DNA of 35,058 nt from Eimeria necatrix (Eukaryota; Apicomplexa; Conoidasida; Eucoccidiorida; Eimeriidae): contig NW_013655243.1 of assembly GCF_000499385.1 (NCBI RefSeq), positions 9,682-44,739 of the forward strand, given 5' to 3'. Below the pieces are notes generated by a model, which saw nothing but the letters and a program-made list of their open reading frames with translations, made no database searches and was not told where the DNA came from. The stretch's first letter is position 1, and every line of letters starts with the position of its first letter. The position numbers and the translations under genes were made by a program. Shown here in pieces: positions 8,518-18,003 of this stretch.

Positions 8518-8657
8518 CGGAGGTTTGTGGGGAGGGGCTTGCCAGTCTCAAGTGTCTCCTTTACTTGCTGCTTCCTCTCCGCCAACTGTCTCTCTTTTTC
8601 CTCCAGAGACTTTCGAAACAAATACTCCTTCCGCAGCCGCGCAGTCCGCCGCAGCAT
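6122..8657 (-). CDS. IMP4: IMP4, U3 snoRNP / SSU processome Brix-domain protein (one region missing)
   Basis: IMP4 binds U3 snoRNA-pre-rRNA duplexes in the nucleolar SSU processome and is needed for 18S rRNA maturation. Exons on the minus strand are 8657-8387, 7996-7881, 7618-7378 and 6279-6122. All visible joins are in phase and give 261 residues, against about 290 for yeast and human IMP4. Recognised blocks are MLRRTARLRKEYLFRK, VDDEYAYAG, IVSHLPHGPTAHFTL, VCLRHDLP, SHRVHAFVNFNDTIHFRHYT and LSLTEVGPRFCLK with IELGTAEM. The roughly 60 residues expected between VDDEYAYAG and QPTRLIVSH (the 'DPKxxITTSR...HEHRG' part of Brix) are not found in 7997-8386, which is only triplet repeat. Exon 1 and exon 3 carry poly-Ala and poly-Ser inserts. 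Confidence 0.88.
6280..7377. other. IMP4 last intron: AT-rich and GGAGACAAAA repeats
   Basis: This 1.1-kb intron has an AATAAATA tract (6283-6420), a purine-rich array of AAAGAAATAAAAGGAGACAAAA units (6430-6960), CAG runs (6991-7077) and more GGAGACAAAAATAAAA units (7200-7340). No exon was found. Confidence 0.75.
7378..7618 (-). CDS. IMP4: IMP4 exon with poly-Ser insert
   Basis: It begins after CTGCAG with APPHLVFHNFASAVGLRVLS, continues ILKFLFPP, then SHRVHAFVNFNDTIHFRHYT. The CTG array at about 7394-7446 is then read as poly-Ser, followed by poly-Gly up to the donor G|GTGGGG at 7377-7376 (phase 1). The Ser/Gly insert sits where other IMP4 proteins have a short loop. Confidence 0.82.
7619..7880. 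repeat. CAG-rich IMP4 intron
   Basis: CAG runs (CTG on the sense strand) fill the intron and form the acceptor CTGCAG at its 3' end. A short unique GC-rich segment lies in the middle (about 7690-7790). No Brix-like peptide is encoded. Confidence 0.8.
7881..7996 (-). CDS. IMP4: IMP4 Brix-domain exon (LIVSHLPHGPTAHF)
   Basis: After CTGCAG at 7998-7997 it reads QPTRLIVSHLPHGPTAHFTL and SGVCLRHDLPEKPPNMSQ. The 'HLPxGPTAxF' motif is diagnostic for IMP4/Brix. It starts by completing a Gly codon, so it can join exon 1 in phase although intervening sequence is expected. The donor is CAG|GTCCTT. Confidence 0.92.
7997..8386. repeat. CAG-rich IMP4 intron where the missing Brix exon is expected
   Basis: CAG runs at 8001-8034, about 8175-8195 and 8308-8378 are joined by degenerate CAG/GCA sequence. 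I searched all three sense frames for DPK-x-LITTSR, RMNRG or HEHRG-type strings and saw none. Confidence 0.8.
8387..8657 (-). CDS. IMP4: IMP4 exon 1
   Basis: ATG at 8657-8655 gives MLRRTARLRKEYLFRKSLEE, then RQLAERKQQVKETLETGKPL. This matches the IMP4 N-terminal helix and GKPLP motif. A poly-Ala insert follows, then LAQVLDLDDPQTL and VDDEYAYAG. The donor is G|GTACCC at 8386-8385, phase 1, directly before a CAG array (CTG on the sense strand). Confidence 0.9.
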
Positions 8658-8791
8658 CTTCAAACCCTAAACCCTAAACCCTAAACCCTAAACCCTAAAC
8701 CCTAAACCCTGGGCCGCCCTCTGCGCGGGGCCTCCCCCCAGGACAGCGGCCCTCTGAAGACTGCGCTCTTCGCCTTCTCTGTCTCCTCCTG

Positions 8792-8832
<41 letters not shown>

Positions 8833-8924
8833 CGCTGCTGCTGCTGCTGCGCTTGCTGCTGCTGCTGCTGGCCTGCGGAGGGAAGCCCCGAAAGAAAGGA
8901 AAAAAGACAGGGGGCTGCGGCGAG

Positions 8925-8966
<42 letters not shown>

Positions 8967-9138
8967 AGCGGGAATAGAGGCGCCAAGGAGCTTTTTTTGC
9001 GCCAAATAAACAAATAAAATGAAATAAAATAAAATAAATTAAATTAAATTTAAAAAAATCGAAAAAGAAGACGAAGAAGCCGCGCAGCAGCCGGAAGGCT
9101 CCCCCACAGCGAGCGGGACCGACTGCGTGTACACCCCA

Positions 9139-9170
<32 letters not shown>

Positions 9171-9374
9171 AGCAGCAGCTTTTTAGAGTTTTCTTTTACT
9201 TTAAAATGTGTTTTTATTTATTTAATTTATTTATTTTAAACAAATCCCAAAAAGTCTGGTCCCGAGCGGCAGGCGGGGTGGGGCCCGCAGCATCGACGGC
9301 CGCCGGGGGGTGAGTGAGCGCCGCCACCAGCCCAGCGAGGGTTTAGGGTTTAGGGTTTAGGGTTTAGGGTTTAG
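8658..9374. other. Repeat-rich spacer upstream of IMP4
   Basis: Contents: AAACCCT run (8662-8709), CTG runs (about 8791-8832, 8853-8868, 8927-8967), and an AT-rich TAAATAAAATAAA stretch (9003-9055). A GTGTACAC palindrome (9127-9134) with a CTG-CAG hairpin (9139-9180), a second AT-rich stretch (9184-9245) and a TTTAGGG run (9339-9376) follow. A consensus-like plus-strand GTGAGT donor occurs at 9309, but no upstream exon is convincing. Confidence 0.6.
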
Positions 9375-9648
9375 GGCCCACGCCCAACACTTTCCTCTCA
9401 AGCCTTCTCTCCGACTTCTTCTACTTTCGCCTCCCAGCCTTCCTTTCAGCAGATGCTGCTGCGGAGCACTGCAGCGCCAACTCCAGGGTCTAGGGTTTAG
9501 GGCTTAGGGTTTAGGGTTTAGGGTTTAGGGTTTAGGGTTTAGGGTTTCACTTGCCCGACCTTCTCCGCTGCAGACGCCCTCTGGGCCTTCCTGTCTGTGT
9601 TTATTGCTGCCTTCAACAGTCCAGGGCTACGCAGCCGTTGCTTCGGAC

Positions 9649-9650
<2 letters not shown>
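9375..9650 (+). other. Possible exon fragments, strand unresolved
   Basis: Two short unique segments lie between telomere-like runs. Plus strand 9375-9487 can read LSSLLSDFFYFRLPAFLSAD, and 9574-9650 (after TTCTCCGCTGCAG) can read ALWAFLSVFIAAFNSPGLRS. Their phases do not join in those frames. On the minus strand, 9650-9560 can read LLKAAINTDRKAQRASAAEK. I cannot decide the strand, and no family is recognised. Confidence 0.25.
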
Positions 9651-9681
<31 letters not shown>

Positions 9682-9845
9682 GCGGCAGCAGCAGCAGCGG
9701 AGGCGGCAGCAGCCGCAGCTGCAGCAGCAGCAACACCAAGGCCAGCAGCAGCAGCAGCAGCAACTGCGGCGCTAGACAGCAGCAGCAACGGCCCCGCAGC
9801 TCCGCTGCAACAGCCGCTGCAGGGGGCCACAAACAGCAACTCAAA

Positions 9846-9889
<44 letters not shown>

Positions 9890-9932
9890 CGACAGCAGCA
9901 GAGTATGAGAGGCCGCAGCAGCAACTTGCAGC

Positions 9933-10067
9933 ATGAAGCCTACAGAGGAGGTGTTGGGGCCCCGCAGCAGCTGCTGCTGGGGGCCCCTTGAGGGGCCCCC
10001 CGGGGCGCAGCAGCAAGCTGGCGGGGCTTTGGGGTGTACGTACACCGCAAGGGCCCGCGCAGCACTG

Positions 10068-10105
<38 letters not shown>

Positions 10106-10619
10106 GCTGACCAGTGGTCACCCCGCGGCGGTTGGAGGACCTCTGCAGCGCAGCAAGCAGCAGCAGCAGCAGCAGCGGGAGGCGTTGCTGCAGGGACACC
10201 GAGGTGGTTTGCTGCAGCAGCTGCTGCAGGAGCTGCTGCAGCAGCAGAAGCAGAATAAGCGGCGGCGGCAGCGGGGACATCAGGTGGCGCAGCTGCTGCT
10301 GCTGCTGCTGCTGGCGGCGTGGTGCTGGATGTTTGCTGCTGCTGCTGCTGCTGCTGCTGCTGGGGAGGGCGCAGCAGCAAGGCGCAGGTGGAGGGGCCCC
10401 CGGCTGCAGCTCGAAAGTCTCTTCAAAGACGCAGACAAAAAGGAGACACCTGCTGCAGCAGCTGCTGCAGCAGCTGCTGCAGCAGCTGCTGCAGGAGGGG
10501 GACTGCAGCAGGAAAAAGACTGTGTCTGCAGCGAATGTACTGAGAACAAAACAAACAAGGAAAAAGAAGCAGACGGAAAAGGCAAGCAACAGTGCTGCTG
10601 CTGCTGCTGCTGCTGCTGA
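9933..10619 (+). other. Possible coding segment, Gln/Leu-rich
   Basis: An open frame contains REALLQGHRGGLLQQLLQELL followed by a basic stretch (KQNKRRRQRG), SLFKDADKKETP and QQEKDCVCSECTENKTNKEK, ending in TGA at 10617-10619. Non-repeat parts look more protein-like than neighbouring frames, but no start, splice chain or family is clear. It also carries a GGTGTACGTACACC palindrome at 10033-10046, which argues against coding. Confidence 0.2.
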
Positions 10620-10625
10620 GGTTTG

Positions 10626-10677
<52 letters not shown>

Positions 10678-10678
10678 C

Positions 10679-10907
10679 ATGCGGTTGAAGCTGCTGCTGC
10701 TGGTGTCGTTGCTGCGGACTTTACTGCTGCCCGCGGCCAGCGCAGTTGCTGCTGCAGTTGCTGCTGCAGTTGCTGCTGCAGCAGCTGCTACAGCTGCTGC
10801 TGCAGTTGCTGCTGCAGTTGCTGCTGCAGCTGCTGCTGCAGTTGCTGCTACAGTTGCTGCTACAGTTGCTGCTGCACTTGCTGCTGCATTTGCTGCTGCT
10901 GCGAATG
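10679..10907 (+). CDS. Type I protein exon 1: signal peptide and poly-Ala
   Basis: ATG at 10679 starts [20 protein letters not shown], with SA completing a consensus signal peptidase site. An Ala/Val/Thr-rich stretch from CTGCAGTTG repeats follows. The donor G|GTTCCT at 10908 is weak, but it is the only one giving the phase required by exon 2. Confidence 0.55.
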
Positions 10908-11247
10908 GTTCCTCGCGCATTTTCACCTCAATTATTGATTTAATTGATTAAATAAATTAAATAATTTAATTTAATTTAATTTAATTTAATTTAATTTAAT
11001 TTAATTTAATTTGTCTCCTTTCAGACTCGCGGCCAGCTAGGATTTCCTGTCCCGTCGGTGTTGCTGCTGCTGCTGCTGAAGTGAAGGACGTGCTGCGCAA
11101 AGTCGCAGAGACGCTGCAGCAGCTGCAGCAGACAACTGCTGCTGTTGCTGCTGCTGCTGCTGCGGATGGCAGCGTGCAGCAGCAGCTGCAGCAAGTAGCG
11201 GCTGCTGCTGCCCAGCAACTGCAGCAGTGGCCATCTGCTGCTCTTGC

Positions 11248-11308
<61 letters not shown>

Positions 11309-12159
11309 GATTCATCAGTGGCTGCTGGACAGGCAGTTCCAGGTAAAGGCGTAGAGAGACAGAGCAGCAAAGGAGACGAATGGAGACACTTGTGTCCCTT
11401 CTGTTTGCTGCTGCTGTCTCTTTAATAATCCCACAAAAGGAGACTGCTGCAGCATTTAATTTAATTTCAATTCATGCTTTTGCTGCAGTGCAGTTTGTCT
11501 CCTTTTGCAGCACTTTGAGGTGTACGTACACCTCAACTGTCTCCTTTTGCTGTCTCCTTTTGCCTACAGACACCCAAAGGGACACTTCTGCGTCTCCGGG
11601 GGCCCCGGGGGCCCCCGGGGCCCCAGGGGGGGCCCTTGGGGCCCCTGGGGCCCTTGGGGCCCCCGGGGCCCTTGGGGCCCTTGGGGCCCCAGGGGGGGCC
11701 CTTGGGGCCCCCGGGGCCATTGTGGGGGAACCCCCAGGGGCCCCCGAGGGAGGGGCCCCCTCAGGGGGGGCCCCGGGGGACTCCGGGGCCCCGGGGTCCC
11801 AAGGGACTGAGGGGGCCCCCGGGGCCCCAGGGACTGTGGGGGCCCCCGGGGCCGTTGGGGCCCCCGGGGCCCCTGGGACTATGGGGGCCCCCGTGGCCGC
11901 AGGGACTGAGGGGGCCCCCGTGGCCTCAGGGACTGAGGGGGCCCCCGTGGCCCCAGGGACTGGGGGGGCCCCCGGGGCCCCTGGGACTGAGGGGGCCCCC
12001 GGGGCCCCCGTGGGGGGCCCCCCGACTGCAGCAGTTGCTGAATTGTCTTTGCTGAAGTCTGAGCTTGAGGGGGCCCTTTTGAGTTTGAGTGGAGAGCTGC
12101 GGAGGGTGGGGGGGGCCCTTGCAGAAGCTGGGAGGGGCCCCTTCTTGGGGCCCCCCGGT

Positions 12160-12195
<36 letters not shown>

Positions 12196-12222
12196 GCGCC
12201 TGCAGCAGCGGCGGCCGCGCCC

Positions 12223-12256
<34 letters not shown>

Positions 12257-15200
12257 AACACCCGGAGCAGGGGCCCCTCATGCACTCCTCAGAAACCTCG
12301 AGGGGCCCCTGGAGACTCCCCGAGGGGCCCCCCACTTCCCCGCCGCTGAGTGCGGGGGGCCCCACCACAGAAGAGGCGCGGCGGCTCGCCCAGTGAGTTT
12401 AGGGTTTAGGGTTTAGGGTTTAGGGTTTAGGGTTTAGGGTTTGGGGTTTGTGGGCAGGGTTTGTGGGTTGGCAGGCGTGTGGGTGTGGGAGTGCTTGGCG
12501 GCGGTGGTCGCTGCCCTCTGCCGTGCGCAGCAAAGTTGAGGGTTTAGGGTTTAGGGTTTAGGGTTTAGGGTTTAGGGTTTAGGGTTTGGGTCCGGAAATG
12601 GCTGCATCCGAAGGAACCCGCGAGCTGCCGCCGCTTCTCGCATCGTTCGCGCTTCTGAAGTTCAGCTTCCGGGTTGAGGGTTTATTGTTTAGGGTTTGTG
12701 GTTTGTGGTTTAGGGTTTGTGGTTTAGGGTTTAGGGTTTGGGGTTTGCAGGCACCTGTTGAACCGGCTGATGCCGCACGACCCGAGTTACCACGTGTTGG
12801 TGAAGTTCTCGGGGTCTCCTTTGTCTCCAAACAAACTCGGGAGAGTCTTGACTTTGCACTTGAACAAAATTTGGTTTCGAACTCTAAGTGTCTCCTTTCC
12901 CAGCTGCTGCGCGCAGTGGGCCCTCGCGCGCGCCCAAACTGTCTCCTCGCCCAGCCAACGGAGACACTTCAAAAGGAGACACCTCATCGACGCCGCGGCC
13001 TCCTGGTTCGTCTCCAGCCACCGCCTCGCCATGCTCGGCTTCTGCTTCTCCGTGAGGCTTTTGGAGACACTTTTGGGGACAGTTGGAGATATTTTGGAGA
13101 CAGTTTGGGGGCAGTTTGGGGGCAGTTTGGAGAGAGTTTGGAGATATTTTGGAGATATTTTGGAGACGGTTTTGGAGATAGTTTTGGAGATAGTTTTGGA
13201 GACAGTTTTGGAGACAGTTTTGGAGATAGCCCCAAAAGTGTCCCCAAAATGTCCCTCAAAAGTCCCTTAAAAGCCCCCCAAAGTGTCCCCAAACTGTCCC
13301 TCAAAAGTCGCTTAAAAGCCCCCCAAAGTGTCCCCAAAATGTCCCTCAAAAGTCCCTTAAAAGCCCCCCAAAGTGTCCCTAAAATGCCCCCAAAGTGTCT
13401 CTAAAGTGTCTCCAAAGTGTCTCCAAAGTGTCCCTAAAAGGCCGAAAGTGTCTCCTTTCGTGGTGTCTCCTTCAGGAGAAGGCGCAGCCCGTGCAGCCGT
13501 GTTCGGGCAAAATAGCTGCGGGGCTGGACCCCACAGCTGTCTCCTCTTGGCGGTCTCTTTTGCTCGAACAAGAAGTCCTCGCCAACTTCCGCCTTTCCGG
13601 ACTCGGAGACCTCCGCAGGGTCGCCATGCTCGGCAGAGAGGTCAGCTAGCTAGCTAGCTAGCTAGCTAGCTAGCTGGCTAGCTGGGCAGTGCGTAGCTAG
13701 CTGCCGAGCTAGCTAGCTAGCTAGCTAGCCAGCTAGCTAGCTGGCTGGCTGGGTAGCTAGCTGGGTAGCTAAGTAGCCAGGTAGCTGCCTAAGTAGCCAG
13801 CTGTTCAGTTGGCTAGCTAGCTAGCTAGCTAGCTGCCTAAGGCTAGCCACATAGCTAAGGAACTACCAAGCTAGCTGTTGAGCCGGCTAGCCAGCCCGCT
13901 AGCTAGCCACACAAGCAGCCGCCACCTGTGCATGCACTTCTGCATGCACTTCTGCATGCACTTCTGCATGCATGCATGCATGCATGCATTTATGCATGCA
14001 TGCATGCAGTGGGGGGTGTGGGGCTTTGTGTCAGAACGAGCTGGCGGCGCAGCGGGTGATTCGTTTGCTGCTGGCGGAGCCGTGGCTGCTGTTTAAAGAA
14101 CACAATTTGGTGACGGCAGTTTTGATGGTGGCCCCACAAGACTGCAGCAGCTGTCCCCCTGTCTCCTCGGGGGCCCCCCGAGGGGACAGGGGGCCCCCGG
14201 GGGGCCCCCCGGGGGTGGGGGCGCTGCCGGCGGAGGAGGGGGGGCCCCCCGCTGCTGCTGGCAGCAGCAAGGCGCTCGAGCCCGCAGCTCGGCTCGAGCC
14301 CGCAGCTCTTGCTGCTGGAAAGGGACTGCAGCTCGCGGGGGACCAGGGCCCCGAGTGTGCTGCAGCAGCGGCGGAGGAGCGCTGCGGGGGGGGCCCCCCG
14401 GGGCCCTGCCTGGGGGGCCCCCTGCGGCTGCCGCTGCAGGCGGGGGGCCCCCTGGCCGGCTGCGGGGGGCCCCCCGGGGGCCCCGGGGGCCCCGGGGGGC
14501 CCCTGCACGACCGGGACGTGCAAATGCTGATAGAAATGGCCATCGAAGGCTCCGCCCTCGACATCCGCAGCTTCCCGCAGCAAATCGTGCAGCTGATTGC
14601 TGCAGAAGGAGACAAGGAGACAGCTGCCAGCAGCTCCTACTTTCCCCAAGACGACTACAGTCCCCACGACTCCATCATCCTCAACGCCTCCAGCGGAGAA
14701 ATGCCGTGAGAACTGCATGCATGCACTTGCATGCACGCATGCATGCACGCACTTGCATGCATGCACTTGCATGCATGCATGCATGCATGCAAGTGTTCAC
14801 AGGGCAGTTAGGCGCGTGGCTGTAGGCTGTGGAGGCCGTTTGCGCCCATGCATGCATGCAGCAAGTGCATGCATGCATGCAGCAAGTGCATGCATGCAGC
14901 AACTGCATGCAGCAACTGCATGCATGCATGCATGCAAGTCCACGCATGCATGCACTGCGCATGCGCGTGCGGCAGGTTCCCGACGCGGAAGTACATGGAC
15001 GCGAGTCGCGTGATCCTGCAGGGGACTTGTCGGAGAGTCTCCTCGGGGACAGGAGCCACTTTGCTGAAGACTCGGGAGTTTGGAGTGGGGCTTTCAGTGC
15101 AGCAGCGGCGGGCAGCGGAGCTGCAGTTAGGAGACAGTCGCATTTTGGTGCACGTGGCGATTCGGGGACTGCACGACTCCGCCGTGCACAGCCCCGAGGA

Positions 15201-17083
15201 GACACTGTCTCCGCGCGGCCGCTACCCCCCCGCCTACTTCCTGAGTCCCCTTTTTCTCAGCGAACACAAGGAGACAGAGCCTTACTCTGCTGCTGCTGCT
15301 GCGCTGCTCATTCGCCAGCGAATAGCTGACCAACACCGCCACGTTTGGGGACACGCCAGAGTCGTTCTTTGCCACGCGCAGGCCCCCCAGCAAGACACGC
15401 CCCTCAAGGTAACAACTGTCTCCAAACGTCTCCAACTGTCTCCTTTTGCCGCATTTTCGCGCATTTTGGCCTTTTTTGTCTCCTTTTTGGCTCCTTTTTG
15501 GCTTTTTTTGTCTCCTTTTTGGCTCCTTTTTGGCTTTTTTTGTCTCCTTTTTGGCTCCTTTTTGTCTTCTTTTGGGCTCCTTTTCTCGCTTCTGTCTCCT
15601 TTTCTCGCTGTGTCTCCTGGCTCTTTTTCTGTCTCCTTTTGTGTCTCCTCGCTGTCTCCAGAGACTCTGCTCTTGGGCGCTGGGAGACAGCGCTGGAACT
15701 GTCTCCAAGCGCCTCGGAGTCTCGCCAACTGGTGCGAGCTGCCTCGTGGTGTCTCCAAGTGTCTCCAAGTGTCTCCAAGTGTCTTTAAGTGTCTCCAGTT
15801 GTCTCTTGACGTCCCCAAACGTCTCCAGGTGTCTCCAGATGTCTCCAGGTGCCTGTAAATGTCTTTAAGTGTCTCTAAGTGTCCTTAAGTGTCTCTAGGT
15901 GTCTCTAAGTGTCTCCAAGTGTCTCCAAGTGTCTCCAGGTGTCTCTAGGTCTCTTTGAGTGTCTCTAAGTGTCTCTAAATGTCTCTAAATGCCTCCAAGT
16001 GTCAGTAAGTGTCTGGAGCTGTCTTTAAGTGTCTCCAAATGCCTCCAAGTGTGTCCAAATTTCTCTAAGTGTCTCCAAGTGTCTCCAAGTGTCTGTCTCT
16101 GAGTGTCTCTAAATGTCTCCAAGTTTCTCTGAGTGTCTCTTATTGTCTGTCAGTGTCTCGAAGTGTCTCCAAATGCCTCCAGGCGCTTTCTGATTGTCTC
16201 TGACTGTTGTTAGTTGTCTCCAATTGTTTTTAATTGTCTCCACTTTAATTGTCTCCATTTTAATTGTCTCCATTTTAATTGTCTCCACTTTAATTGTCTC
16301 CCTCTTAATTGTCTCCACTTTAATTGTCTCCACTCTAATTGTCTCCACTTTAATTGTCTCCACTTTAATTGTCTCCACTTTAATTGTCTCCCTCTTAATT
16401 GTCTCCACTTTAATTGTCTCCACTTTAATTGTCTCCACTTTAATTGTCTTTAATTGCTTCTAATTGGCTTTAATTGTTTCCAATTTATTGTCTCCAATTG
16501 TTTTTACTTTAATTGCGTTTAATTGTTTCTAGTTGTCTTTAATTGTCTCTAGTTGTCTTTAATTGTCTTTAATTGTCTCTAATTGATTGTCTCTAATTGT
16601 CTTTAGTTGTCTCTAATTAATTGTCTCCAATTGTCTCCAATTGTCTCCAATTGTCTCTAACTAGTTGCCTTTATTTTTCTGTAATTGTCCTTGTCTCCAA
16701 TTGTCTCTAATTGTCTCTAATTGTCTCTAATTGTTTTAATTGTTTTTAATTGTCTCTAATAATTTTTTTTGTTTTTAATTGTCTCCAATTGTTTTTAATT
16801 ATTTTTAATTGTGTTTAATTATCTCCAAGTGTCTCCGACTGTCTCCAAATCTCTTCGCTTTTCTTCAAACTGTCTCCAAAGCAATTTCGGATTTTTCGAC
16901 TGTCTCCAAGTCTCTTTGATTATCTCCAACTGTTTTGAATTCTCTCCAACTGTTTTTAATTCTTTTAATTGTCTCCAACTGCTTTTGATTCTTCCAACTG
17001 TCTCCAACTGTCTCCATTTGCCTCGGAGTGTCCCCGAATTGTCTTTGGCTGGCCCCTGTCTCCATTGATGGGGCTCTTTCTTT

Positions 17084-17123
<40 letters not shown>

Positions 17124-17821
17124 GTCTCCTCCGGAGTCTCCTTTTGGCCCTTTTGCTGGTTGTGTCTTTGTCTCTTTCTGTTATTGTCTCCGCCTGCTGC
17201 TGCTGTGTCTCCTTCTGTCTCTTTCGGAGCCTTTGCATGCGTTTGCTGCTGCTGGCTGCATGCGTTTGCTGCTGCTGGCTGCATGCGTTTGCTGCTGCTG
17301 GCTGCATGCGTTTGCTGCTGCTGCCTGCATGCGTTTGCTGCTGCTGCCTGCATGCGTTTTGGGGCTGTGTGCACATTTGCATGCGCTCGCCGCTGCCCGC
17401 ATGCATGTTTGGCATTTGCCTGCGTTTCGAAGTTGCATGCGCGCATGCACGAGCTGGTGGCTGCATGCATGCACTTTGGGGCTGCATGCGCGCATGCACG
17501 CACCCCTGCATGCATGCACGCATGCATGCATGCACGCATGCATGCATGCACGCATGCATGCATGCATGCATACATGCACGGTTGCATGCATGCACGCATG
17601 CATGCATGCATGCATGCAGCCCCAAAACGCATGCGTTTGCTCAGGGGGCGGCGGCGGAGGAGGGGCCCCCCGGAAAGGCGGACTTTCAAACTTGGAAAAT
17701 TTTAGTTGCAGTTTTAGTACCCTCTTTTGTGGTGGGGGCCCTCGTGGTGGCTTCTTGGCATTCCACGAGCATTTGCAGCTGCGGGGACTCTGCTGCTGCT
17801 GCGGACGCAGCTGCTGCAGAC

Positions 17822-17853
<32 letters not shown>

Positions 17854-17963
17854 AGCGCCGTCGCCGAACGCGTCGCCCGACTCTGCAGCAACAGCAGCCG
17901 AGCCCCCTGCAGCAGCAGCAGCAGCAGCAACTGCTGCTGCTGCTGCTGCGCCGCAGGGCGAGG

Positions 17964-18003
<40 letters not shown>

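Noticed and set aside
8037..8684. Plus-strand frames of 188-215 codons opposite IMP4 exon 1
   Set aside because: They are the antisense of a recognised conserved exon plus CAG repeats, with no independent motif.
9597..9936. Ser/Ala-rich plus-strand frames as a secreted protein
   Set aside because: Beyond about 20 non-repeat residues these frames are triplet repeat in three frames, so they are kept only as an unresolved candidate.
16240..16455. CRISPR-like regular array
   Set aside because: The 15-bp period has no unique spacers, and the context is a eukaryotic intron.
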